Made by a program: the position numbers and the translations under genes
DNA from: Deltaproteobacteria bacterium
GTDB taxonomy: Bacteria; Desulfobacterota; Desulfobacteria; Desulfobacterales; JAUVGT01
Direction of reading: 5' to 3'
NCBI GenBank assembly: GCA_030593645.1
Contig: JAUVGT010000058.1
Location: 1 to 15,909, forward strand
DNA: 15,909 nt
The notes under the pieces: generated by a model
Seen by the model: the letters and a program-made list of their open reading frames with translations, nothing else
What the model was told of the DNA's origin: nothing
Database searches by the model: none
Part shown: one piece after another, positions 1 to 6,625 of the stretch
Layout of the letters: every line of letters begins with the position of its first letter
How positions within the stretch are numbered: position 1 is the first letter of the stretch

Positions 1-139
1 TTCTGCGTTGTGCTGCATTTTGCAATGATTCAACTCCCCTGTTAAATAAAAAGACAGATTTAACAGGGCGGGTCCGATAAGTACGCTTCATCATTACAAA
101 ATTTGCACGCCTTGAATTTGAACTCTTTACGAAACCGTC
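1..139 (-). repeat. MITE-like palindromic repeat, copy A (left end beyond window)
   Basis: This stretch is the reverse complement, with few mismatches, of the repeat at 9760-9884. The shared parts are TTCTGCGTTRTGCTGCATTT near the start and the terminus GAACTCTTTACGAAACCGTC at 120-139. The opposite terminus lies to the left of the window. Copy A differs from copy B by a longer central loop (about 35-77) holding its own hairpin. The element has no open reading frame. It looks like a non-autonomous palindromic repeat of the MITE/REP kind. It ends 57 bases before manA. Confidence 0.75.
37..68. repeat. Nested hairpin in the loop of repeat copy A
   Basis: CCCTGTTAAAT (37-47) and ATTTAACAGGG (58-68) form a perfect 11-bp inverted repeat around a 10-base loop. 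It sits where copy B has only a six-base loop (GTACGA on the same strand). It therefore looks like a small palindromic insertion, or a replacement, inside the parent element. Confidence 0.7.
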
Positions 140-145
140 TAATTC

Positions 146-165
146 GGACTTTTTACGAGACCATC
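146..165. repeat. Extra copy of the repeat terminus
   Basis: GGACTTTTTACGAGACCATC closely matches the terminal 20 bases of the palindromic repeat (GGACTTTTTACGAGACCGTT at 9865-9884). It lies 6 bases after the end of copy A in the same orientation as the adjacent terminus, which suggests a second, mostly deleted element or a tandem insertion. Confidence 0.6.
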
Positions 166-196
166 AATCTTAAAACCACATGATTTAAGGACATCC

Positions 197-1402
197 ATGG
201 ATCGAATCGGTCGGCTTGAAAACAGAATCCAGGAATACGCATGGGGTTCCCGTACAGCCATTCCCCGGCTTTTGGGTAAGAAATCCGGTTTACATCCACA
301 GGCTGAATTGTGGATGGGAGCGCATCCAAAAGCGCCCTCACTTGTATCATATCAAAATATCCAAGAGCCTTTGGACCGGATTATCCGTGAAAGCCCGGAA
401 ACGGTTCTTGGGAAAAAAATTGCAGAAAAATTCAATAACAGATTTCCATTTCTCTTTAAGGTCCTGGCCGCCGCCAAACCGCTCTCTTTACAGGCGCACC
501 CTGACCGCAAACAGGCCCGCAGAGGTTTTAAAAAGGAAAATGATAAGGGAATACCGTTTAATGCTGATAACCGTAACTACAAAGATGAAAATCATAAACC
601 GGAATGCATATGCGCCATAACGGAATTCTGGGCATTGAATGGTTTCCGTAACATATCAAAGATCAGTGAATTCATCAGGAAAATCGAACTCCCTGAGCTC
701 AATGAGATGCTGATGAACCAAAGGGATGAAGATGATGCAGGGAGGGTAAACGGTTTTTTTCGAGATCTCATGTTAATGGATTCTGATAGAAAAAAACAGA
801 TTGTTGATACGGCGGTAAAAAATATCCGTGAAATCGATGACGATGATCCCGTATTTTACTGGATGCAGAAACTTTCCAGTGAATACCCGGGAGATATCGG
901 AGTTCTGTCACCCATTTTACTCAACCTTGTATGTCTTAAACCCGGGCAGGCCATGTTTCTTGAGGCAGGAGAACTTCATTCCTACCTGGATGGGCTGGGT
1001 ATAGAAATCATGGCAAACTCTGATAATGTGTTAAGAGGGGGCCTGACTTCAAAACATATCGATGTAAAAGAACTGCTTAACATTTTGAAATTTAAAGAAA
1101 AAAACATTGAAATACTGACTCCTGAACCCGGTATCCATGGTGAGGGTGTATATCGAACGCAGGCTGAAGAATTTGTTTTGTCCCGCATAACCATAACCAA
1201 CACAGATGAATATTTAAGCGCCTTAAAAAGTGGTGTGGAGATTTTGTTATGTATTCAAGGACAGGCCGTTATTACCGATCTTGATCATAACGATTCAATT
1301 CAAATGAATCGAGGCAGTTCTGTCATTATCCCATACATGGTAAAAAAATATAAAATTACGGGAAAGGCGGCAATATATAAGGCGGCAGTTCCAGGGGATT
1401 GA
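197..1402 (+). CDS. manA: Class I mannose-6-phosphate isomerase
   Basis: The 401-residue protein interconverts mannose-6-phosphate and fructose-6-phosphate in the cytoplasm and feeds GDP-mannose and polysaccharide precursors. Type I PMI motifs are visible: SLQAH (Q99, H101), YKDENHKPE (E136) and GELHSYLDG (H261), which match the known zinc ligands Gln, His, Glu and His. The segment NSDNVLRGGLTSKH (274-287) is the family signature around the active-site arginine. The length fits the family (about 390-400). The ATG at 197 follows TAAGGA at a spacing of 5. The next gene starts 29 bases downstream, so the two are probably co-transcribed. No second catalytic domain (such as a GDP-mannose pyrophosphorylase) is fused. 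Confidence 0.95.
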   Translation: MDRIGRLENRIQEYAWGSRTAIPRLLGKKSGLHPQAELWMGAHPKAPSLVSYQNIQEPLDRIIRESPETVLGKKIAEKFNNRFPFLFKVLAAAKPLSLQAHPDRKQARRGFKKENDKGIPFNADNRNYKDENHKPECICAITEFWALNGFRNISKISEFIRKIELPELNEMLMNQRDEDDAGRVNGFFRDLMLMDSDRKKQIVDTAVKNIREIDDDDPVFYWMQKLSSEYPGDIGVLSPILLNLVCLKPGQAMFLEAGELHSYLDGLGIEIMANSDNVLRGGLTSKHIDVKELLNILKFKEKNIEILTPEPGIHGEGVYRTQAEEFVLSRITITNTDEYLSALKSGVEILLCIQGQAVITDLDHNDSIQMNRGSSVIIPYMVKKYKITGKAAIYKAAVPGD

Positions 1403-1431
1403 AGGAAATAATCAAAGTAAAGGAATTTACA

Positions 1432-2466
1432 ATGATACTAAAAAATCTATTCAGATGGGTTGTTATCATTCTACTGGTTTTTAGCATATACTTTTCCGCT
1501 GTCGGGTATATTGATAAAGCGATTGATATTATTGGGATGGGGGATGTTGCCGCATCAAATGATGAATATCTGGAGCAGTCTTTTGATAAGGCTGTGAATG
1601 GATTTCTGATCCTGTCGGGTATTAAAAGCGGCCTTGCGGTCATTGAAGGCTCAGAAGTCGGTGTGGGATTTAACCTGGAGCTGGGTGATCTGGTTCAATC
1701 TGTATACGATTATGTGGATATAGCCTGGAAAACCGCCCTTGCGGGCGGAACCATAGTCCTTTTGACACGGCTGCTGCTGCAGGCCGCTGATATGGTAGAT
1801 CACTGGTTTTTATCAACCTTGCTGTTTTTTCTCCTGATATCACTCATGATAAAATGGTTTTTACCGAAATTTCTAAAATTTTCCAGTTTATTAAAAGAAA
1901 TTTATTTTTTTCTAATTATTTTTACGATTGTTCTTTATATTGTACTCCCTTTTTCAATAACATGTTCTGCGTTTTTATCAGAAAAAATCACACGGCCGTT
2001 GATCCAGGAATCGCAAAGCAGTTTTGAAAGCATCAAAGATGAATTTTCCATTGATGAGATCAGTGAACGGATATTTGCTGAAGAACAAACAGCGGATGAG
2101 GATGGGACGTGGCTATCAAAACTGAATATCAAGGCAAAATTGGATAGAGTTGGAAAAAATATTAAAGAACTGGCAAACTATTTTAAAGAAAAAACAAAAA
2201 ACATCGCGATATGGACCATCCAATTGATCGCCGGGTATTTATTTGACAGTATTATATTTCCCATCACATTTTTCATTTTTCTTTTTATCATCACAAAGAG
2301 CGTGCTTCTCTTTCTATTTGAAAAAAGAAAAAATCAAACAATGGTGGAAGATTTTTCAAATCTGATCATAAAATACTACGGCCGCGTGAATAAAAAAGAA
2401 CCCGTAAAAAAGAAATACAGAATGAAGCCGATGCGAAAAATTCGGCATTTTCCACCCGGACGGTAA
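1432..2466 (+). CDS. Multi-pass membrane protein of unknown function
   Basis: I do not recognise this 344-residue protein. It has an N-terminal hydrophobic segment (about 8-25), then an acidic, probably extracytoplasmic stretch (about 26-98). Further hydrophobic segments lie at about 100-118, 125-145, 156-182 and 257-298, the last long enough for two spans. The polar region 183-256 is rich in Glu and Lys. The tail 299-344 is strongly basic, which fits a cytoplasmic C terminus. The frame can be extended back to a TTG at 1399 that overlaps the manA stop, but the ATG at 1432 has a good AAAGGA site 7 bases upstream and gives a cleaner signal anchor. It probably forms a transcription unit with manA. 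There are no catalytic or transporter motifs that I can name. Confidence 0.8.
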   Translation: MILKNLFRWVVIILLVFSIYFSAVGYIDKAIDIIGMGDVAASNDEYLEQSFDKAVNGFLILSGIKSGLAVIEGSEVGVGFNLELGDLVQSVYDYVDIAWKTALAGGTIVLLTRLLLQAADMVDHWFLSTLLFFLLISLMIKWFLPKFLKFSSLLKEIYFFLIIFTIVLYIVLPFSITCSAFLSEKITRPLIQESQSSFESIKDEFSIDEISERIFAEEQTADEDGTWLSKLNIKAKLDRVGKNIKELANYFKEKTKNIAIWTIQLIAGYLFDSIIFPITFFIFLFIITKSVLLFLFEKRKNQTMVEDFSNLIIKYYGRVNKKEPVKKKYRMKPMRKIRHFPPGR

Positions 2467-2504
2467 TTACCAGAAATTGCCCGGTTCGCTGACACCAAAA
2501 ACAC

Positions 2505-2528
2505 TTGACATTAAATGATCAGTATAAT
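2505..2528 (+). promoter_or_regulatory. Putative promoter of the pheA-aro leader
   Basis: A perfect TTGACA (2505-2510) and a perfect TATAAT (2523-2528) lie directly upstream of the leader peptide. They are only 12 bases apart, well short of the usual 16-18, so they may not work as a pair. TATAAT with a weaker -35 (around 2499-2506) is an alternative. The position, about 35 bases before the leader ATG, suits a start near 2535. Confidence 0.5.
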
Positions 2529-2562
2529 ATTTGAAAAGCTTAATAAAGAATAAGGAATACAA

Positions 2563-2643
2563 ATGGCGTATCACTATTCAGGCAGGCTCAGCGGTTATTT
2601 TTGGTTTTTCTTTTTTAGTACTCATCTGCCTGGGGTGCGCTAA
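2563..2643 (+). CDS. PheL-type aromatic leader peptide (attenuator)
   Basis: This 26-codon reading frame starts at an ATG with a strong site (TAAGGA, 2551-2556) 6 bases upstream and stops at TAA 2641-2643. Codons 12-18 (2596-2616) read Tyr-Phe-Trp-Phe-Phe-Phe-Phe, and Tyr also occurs at codons 3 and 5. Five Phe, three Tyr and one Trp in 26 codons is far from chance for this position. It resembles the Phe-rich leader peptide of enterobacterial pheA in logic, not in sequence. The stop codon sits at the end of RNA segment 2 (2626-2641), where a terminating ribosome would mask it. The peptide probably has no function beyond ribosome stalling when charged aromatic tRNAs are scarce. Its use of all three aromatic codons suggests control of the common pathway and not of Phe alone. 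Confidence 0.85.
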   Translation: MAYHYSGRLSGYFWFFFFSTHLPGVR

Positions 2644-2707
2644 CATTTAAACATATGATAACAGCGCTCAAAGCCGCGGGCAGTAAAAAGCCCGCGGCTT
2701 TTTTTTT
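2579..2707 (+). promoter_or_regulatory. Transcription attenuator with alternative hairpins
   Basis: Three competing structures can be drawn. Pairing 1:2 is CAGGCAG (2579-2585) with CTGCCTG (2626-2632). Pairing 2:3 (antiterminator) is CTGCCTGGGGT (2626-2636) with GCCGCGGGCAG (2673-2683), 10 of 11 positions paired counting G-U, extended by GCGCT (2637-2641) with AGCGC (2663-2667). Pairing 3:4 is the terminator at 2670-2701. A ribosome stalled at the aromatic codons leaves segment 2 free for 2:3, so transcription continues into pheA. A ribosome reaching the stop codon covers segment 2 and lets the terminator form. Without translation, 1:2 would protect the terminator. The pairings are seen in the sequence; the mechanism is inferred by analogy with the trp and phe operons. 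Confidence 0.82.
2670..2707 (+). terminator. Rho-independent attenuator terminator before pheA
   Basis: AAAGCCGCGGGC (2670-2681) and GCCCGCGGCTTT (2690-2701) form a perfect 12-bp stem with an 8-base loop. Nine T residues follow (2699-2707, three of them in the stem). GCTC (2666-2669) and GAGC (2708-2711) can extend the base. A strong terminator 24 bases before the start of a co-directional biosynthetic gene only makes sense as an attenuator. Confidence 0.93.
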
Positions 2708-2730
2708 GAGCAAAAACGGGAAAATATATC

Positions 2731-3828
2731 GTGATGAACAAAAGTATAAATAGAAATATTGATGCATTCCGGAAAAATATTGATGATATTGATGAAAAGA
2801 TTCTGGAATTGATCAACGAAAGGTTGTCTGTCGCGGATGAAATAGGAAAAATCAAGAAAAAAGGGGGAACCCTGGTCCTTGATACATCCCGCGAAAAAAT
2901 GATTTTCCAAAGACTCTTATCTCTGAACAAAGGACCCATAAGCCCGGACAGGCTTCATCATATTTTTGCCGAGATCATTGCTGTTTCCCGGGGTATACAG
3001 ACTCCATGGATCATATCTTATCTTGGACCGGAAGCGGAATTTACACATACCGCAGCGATGAATCATTTTGGACATTCCGTATCATTTTTACAACAGGATG
3101 GTATCAGGGATGTTTTTCATGAAGTTGCAAGGGGCGCCTGCCGATATGGAGTGGTGCCCATTGAGAATTCAACTGAAGGTACATTGAATAATACACTGGA
3201 TCTTTTTTTAAAATCGAATCTAAAAATATGCGCAGAACTTTATCGTCAGGGCTCATATGACTTATTGTCCCGCGGAACCGGCAGTATAAAAGAGCTTCAT
3301 GTTATTTTTTCTGATAAACGGGCTATCAGCCAATGCAGGAAGTGGCTGAAAAGAAATCTTGTGGATATCAGGTTGGAAAAATGCTTAAGCACTTCGAAAG
3401 CCGTTCAAAAAGCTCTTAAAGAGCCCGGTTCAGCTGCCGTGGCCGGGAAAGATGTTGGACAACTTTATCAAATGGATATTCTGGAATCAAATATAGAGGA
3501 TACACCGCATAACATCACCCGTTTTCTGGTTATCGGGCGTGACGCAGTACCCAGGACAGGGAACGATAAAACTTCGATCATGTTTGTGACACCGCATATT
3601 CCGGGAGGATTGCACAGGGTATTGAATCCGATTGCTCAAGCCGGCATCAATATGGTGAAGCTTGAATCCAGGCCCACAAGAAATGAAAACTGGCAATACC
3701 TCTTTTTCGCGGATCTTGAGGGTCATATTGAAGATAAGGTGATTGAGGATACCGTATCAGAGATGAAAGGAATTTGTCTGCATTTGAAATTCCTTGGCTC
3801 TTATCCAAGGGCGATTACATCGTATTGA
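2731..3828 (+). CDS. pheA: Bifunctional chorismate mutase / prephenate dehydratase (P-protein)
   Basis: The protein converts chorismate to prephenate and then to phenylpyruvate, the Phe branch. Residues 1-92 are an AroQ-type mutase (R14, D18, D21, K42 region, R88). Residues 95-270 are the dehydratase, with YLGPEAEFTHTAA, PIENSTEGTLNNTLDLF (143-159) and the catalytic NITRF (T263-F265). Residues about 281-360 are an ACT domain with ESRP (312-315), the Phe feedback motif. The length, 365, matches the fused P-proteins of proteobacteria. The start is GTG 2731 or the adjacent ATG 2734; GGGA at 2718-2721 fits GTG slightly better. It is the first structural gene behind the attenuator, so expression would follow aromatic aminoacyl-tRNA supply while ACT gives enzyme-level feedback. 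Confidence 0.95.
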   Translation: MMNKSINRNIDAFRKNIDDIDEKILELINERLSVADEIGKIKKKGGTLVLDTSREKMIFQRLLSLNKGPISPDRLHHIFAEIIAVSRGIQTPWIISYLGPEAEFTHTAAMNHFGHSVSFLQQDGIRDVFHEVARGACRYGVVPIENSTEGTLNNTLDLFLKSNLKICAELYRQGSYDLLSRGTGSIKELHVIFSDKRAISQCRKWLKRNLVDIRLEKCLSTSKAVQKALKEPGSAAVAGKDVGQLYQMDILESNIEDTPHNITRFLVIGRDAVPRTGNDKTSIMFVTPHIPGGLHRVLNPIAQAGINMVKLESRPTRNENWQYLFFADLEGHIEDKVIEDTVSEMKGICLHLKFLGSYPRAITSY

Positions 3829-3940
3829 TGTGATTAGAAATGGTTTCCTCTATAACTTTTAAATATTTTGTAATATATTGAGAATAGAAATGAAAAATGG
3901 TATCAATCAAAAATTTATTGGTGATCCGGATTAATAAAAA

Positions 3941-4756
3941 ATGCAGATTAATACTTCAACCCCTATATATGCGGTATTTGGTGATCCAATCGCCCACAGC
4001 CTAAGCCCGTTGATGCATAATTCAGCCTTTTCAGCGGTTGAATATAATGGTGTTTATCTTGCCTTCAGGGTTGAAAGTGCCGAGATCATTGTATCCAGTA
4101 TGAAAAACCTGGGGTTAAAAGGTGCCAGCATTACAATACCTCATAAGATTACTGTGATGGACCATCTCGATCATATCGACCCGATGGCTGAAAAGATCGG
4201 TGCGGTTAATACCATCGTTAATAAAGATGGCGTATTGACCGGATATAACACTGACGGATCAGGCGCTGTGAAAGCATTGAGAGAAAAAACAAAGATAGAG
4301 AAAAAAAATATAGCGATAATTGGAGCGGGCGGTGCTGCCAGAGCCATCGGTTTTGAAACAGTTTCAAGGAGGGGCAGGGTTACCATTTTTAACCGGTCAG
4401 CCACGAGGGGTGAAAAACTGGCCCTGGAAATCGGTGCGGATTTTTATCCACTTTCCGATTTCAGTAAAAAAAGCCATGAAATTCTGATTAATACGACTCC
4501 TATAGGAATGGCGCCCAATACAGAAAAGATGCCCATTAACAAGAATGATCTGGTTAAAGATATGGTGGTTATGGACGCGGTTTATAATCCGTTAAAAACA
4601 ACCCTTCTGCAGACAGCCGAAGTCGCTGGATGTACTGTAATCAGTGGAGTTTATATGTTTATATACCAGGGAGTAACGCAGTTTGAATTATGGACTGGGA
4701 AAAGTGCGCCGGTCCAAGTCATGAGTGATGTGGTTATTGGTGCTTTAACAAAATAA
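3941..4756 (+). CDS. aroE: Shikimate dehydrogenase (NADP+)
   Basis: The 271-residue enzyme reduces 3-dehydroshikimate to shikimate with NADPH. Shikimate-binding residues are visible in HSLSPLMHN (S20, S22), the catalytic lysine in TIPHK (K69), N90 in GAVNT and D105 in GYNTDGSG. The Rossmann loop is GAGGAARA (128-135), followed by the NADP-type NRS motif (NRSATRG). The C-terminal GVYMFIYQGVTQFELWTG is typical of AroE. The start ATG lacks a clear ribosome site; GATCCGGA lies about 17 bases upstream. The 112-base gap after pheA is AT-rich, with no clear terminator or promoter, so the gene probably belongs to the pheA transcript. Confidence 0.95.
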   Translation: MQINTSTPIYAVFGDPIAHSLSPLMHNSAFSAVEYNGVYLAFRVESAEIIVSSMKNLGLKGASITIPHKITVMDHLDHIDPMAEKIGAVNTIVNKDGVLTGYNTDGSGAVKALREKTKIEKKNIAIIGAGGAARAIGFETVSRRGRVTIFNRSATRGEKLALEIGADFYPLSDFSKKSHEILINTTPIGMAPNTEKMPINKNDLVKDMVVMDAVYNPLKTTLLQTAEVAGCTVISGVYMFIYQGVTQFELWTGKSAPVQVMSDVVIGALTK

Positions 4757-4778
4757 GGCTTTCTAAGAAAGTAAAAAC

Positions 4779-6071
4779 ATGATCGAAGTTAAGACAGGTA
4801 CAATTAAAAAAGACACAACAGTCAACGTTCCGGGATCAAAGAGCCATACCCACAGGCTTTTAATTGCATGTGCGCTTGCTAACGGGGTTTCATCGATAAC
4901 CAACGGATTGAGAAGTGAAGACACGCTCCTTACACTCAACGCTTTAAGACAGATGGGTGTAACGATTGATAACACGAGTGATTGTATTATTGTAAACGGA
5001 ACGGGTGGAAAAATTAAATCCAGTAAAGAACCGATATATCTTGCCAATTCAGGAACTTCGATGCGTTTGCTGACCGCGGTTGCAAGCATCGGTGAAGGCC
5101 GGTATCTGCTTACAGGTACCGATCGAATGCAGGAAAGGCCGGTTCAGGATCTTGTTGACGGCCTGTACCAGCTCGGTGCAAATGTATTTTGTGAGAATAA
5201 AAATGGATGCCCGCCGGTTTTCGTTGAAGGCAATACGATACAAGGCGGTCATGTATTACTGAACTGCAGTCAAAGCAGTCAATATCTTTCCGCTTTACTT
5301 TTGATCGCTCCTTACCTTGATCACGGAATTGAAATTGACGTCACCCATGGACCTGTTTCAAAACCCTATATTGATATGACAATCAACGTCATGAAGAACC
5401 TTGGGATTGAAGTCGAACGGGAAGGTTATGGATTTTTCAGAATTAACGGCGGGCAAATTTATCGATCGGGAGAATACACCGTTGAGCCGGATTATTCCCA
5501 GGCAGGCTATTTCTGGGCGGCCGCGGCCATTACAGGCACATCAATTAAGGTGAAGAACACAATAAAAAACACAAATCAGGGGGATATTGGTTTTATTCAA
5601 GTGCTTGATTCCATGGGATGCGAAGTTTTATATGAAAATGATGGAATCACGGTTACTGGGAACGATCTTAGAGCTGTTAAAGTGGATATGAGTGATATGC
5701 CGGATATCGTTCCAACCTTGGCAGTAACCGCTGCATTTGCAAATGGAATGACCCGCATAGAGAATGTGGCTCATTTAAAAGTGAAAGAGAGCGATCGTTT
5801 GGGATCTGTGGTAAACGAGCTTAAGAAAATGGATATAAAAGCGGAATGCAGTGATACCGGAATGACGATTGAAGGCGGCGCTCCCCGTGGAGCGGAAATT
5901 GAAACATACAAAGATCACCGTATGGCAATGAGTTTTGCGCTGGCAGGACTTAGAGTTCCTGGCATATTTATCATGGATGAAATGTGTGTTGAAAAGTCTT
6001 TTCCGGAGTTTTGGGACGTATTTGATAGACTTTATGAAAAGAATGAATCCATACACTCTGATAGAGTATAA
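4779..6071 (+). CDS. aroA: 3-phosphoshikimate 1-carboxyvinyltransferase (EPSP synthase)
   Basis: The enzyme joins PEP to shikimate-3-phosphate. Its 430 residues match the family. Motifs: PGSKSHTHR (K21, S22, R26), LANSGTSMR (88-96, the PEP/glyphosate-binding loop), SSQYLSA (166-172), MPDIVPTL with the catalytic Asp D309, KESDRL (336-341), DHRMAM (379-384) and EKSFPEF (K406). The loop reads NSGTSMRLL, where the common class I form is NAGTAMRPL, so the class (glyphosate sensitive or tolerant) cannot be settled by eye. It starts 22 bases after aroE. The reading frame is intact, and the spacing indicates one operon. Confidence 0.95.
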   Translation: MIEVKTGTIKKDTTVNVPGSKSHTHRLLIACALANGVSSITNGLRSEDTLLTLNALRQMGVTIDNTSDCIIVNGTGGKIKSSKEPIYLANSGTSMRLLTAVASIGEGRYLLTGTDRMQERPVQDLVDGLYQLGANVFCENKNGCPPVFVEGNTIQGGHVLLNCSQSSQYLSALLLIAPYLDHGIEIDVTHGPVSKPYIDMTINVMKNLGIEVEREGYGFFRINGGQIYRSGEYTVEPDYSQAGYFWAAAAITGTSIKVKNTIKNTNQGDIGFIQVLDSMGCEVLYENDGITVTGNDLRAVKVDMSDMPDIVPTLAVTAAFANGMTRIENVAHLKVKESDRLGSVVNELKKMDIKAECSDTGMTIEGGAPRGAEIETYKDHRMAMSFALAGLRVPGIFIMDEMCVEKSFPEFWDVFDRLYEKNESIHSDRV

Positions 6072-6093
6072 TAAGGCATAGAGAATATATTTT

Positions 6094-6621
6094 ATGAACA
6101 TTTATCTGATCGGTTACCGGTGTACGGGAAAAACAACGGTGGGTAAGATTCTTGCGGACCGGATGGGTTTAATGTTTATTGATACGGACATACTCATCGT
6201 AATAAAGCAGGGGCTTCCCATTTCAGAAATTGTAAAGAAATACGGGTGGGAACACTTCCGGGAACTGGAAAAGGAAATGATGAGACGTATTTCTTCCGGC
6301 GATGATCAGGTTGTATCCACAGGAGGCGGGATCATACTTGACACGTTGAATGTTGATCATATTAAAAAAAGCGGTATTGCCGTGTGGCTAAAAGCGAAAC
6401 CTGAGACTATCGAAAAAAGAATAAAAAATGATAAATCTACCGGTGATTTCAGACCGTCATTAACTTCTAAGGAACTAAAAACTGAGATCCGTGAAACTCT
6501 GGAGGAGAGAACACCGCTATACCAGGAAACGATGAATTTTTTTGTTGAAACAGATAAACGTGACACCGGTGAGATATGCGACATCATCATTAAGAAACTT
6601 AACCCTATTCTTAAAAGGTAA
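6094..6621 (+). CDS. aroK: Shikimate kinase
   Basis: The 175-residue P-loop kinase phosphorylates shikimate at O3. Walker A is GYRCTGKTT (7-15). Substrate contacts are D30/D32 in FIDTDI, R56 in FRELE and the GGG loop at 77-79 (STGGGI). The lid arginine is in RPSL, near residue 118. The start ATG at 6094 is preceded by AGAGAA. It lies 22 bases after aroA, and aroC begins 4 bases after its stop. It may be called aroK or aroL; sequence alone does not distinguish these names outside enterobacteria. Confidence 0.94.
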   Translation: MNIYLIGYRCTGKTTVGKILADRMGLMFIDTDILIVIKQGLPISEIVKKYGWEHFRELEKEMMRRISSGDDQVVSTGGGIILDTLNVDHIKKSGIAVWLKAKPETIEKRIKNDKSTGDFRPSLTSKELKTEIRETLEERTPLYQETMNFFVETDKRDTGEICDIIIKKLNPILKR

Positions 6622-6625
6622 AACA

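Noticed and set aside
1..139. CRISPR array or integron site from the palindromic repeats
   Set aside because: There are only two dispersed copies, with no regular spacers and no cas or integrase genes.
1399..1431. TTG start for the membrane protein overlapping the manA stop
   Set aside because: The ATG at 1432 has a well-placed AAAGGA and starts a normal signal anchor.
2531..2650. TTG-start frame overlapping the leader, ending in a lipoprotein-like stretch (LVLICLGCANI)
   Set aside because: It has no ribosome site and ends two residues after the supposed lipobox Cys, whereas the overlapping ATG frame has a strong site, the aromatic run and the right stop position for the attenuator.
3890..3934. 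14-codon ATG frame just before aroE as a second leader peptide
   Set aside because: It has no run of pathway-related codons, no terminator hairpin follows, and its ribosome site is poor.
4763..5089. Minus-strand 108-codon frame opposite the start of aroA
   Set aside because: It is a shadow of the conserved aroA coding sequence with no independent support.
6542..6625. N-terminal extension of aroC into aroK
   Set aside because: The family N terminus and a good ribosome site are at ATG 6626; the extra 28 residues only mirror aroK in another frame.
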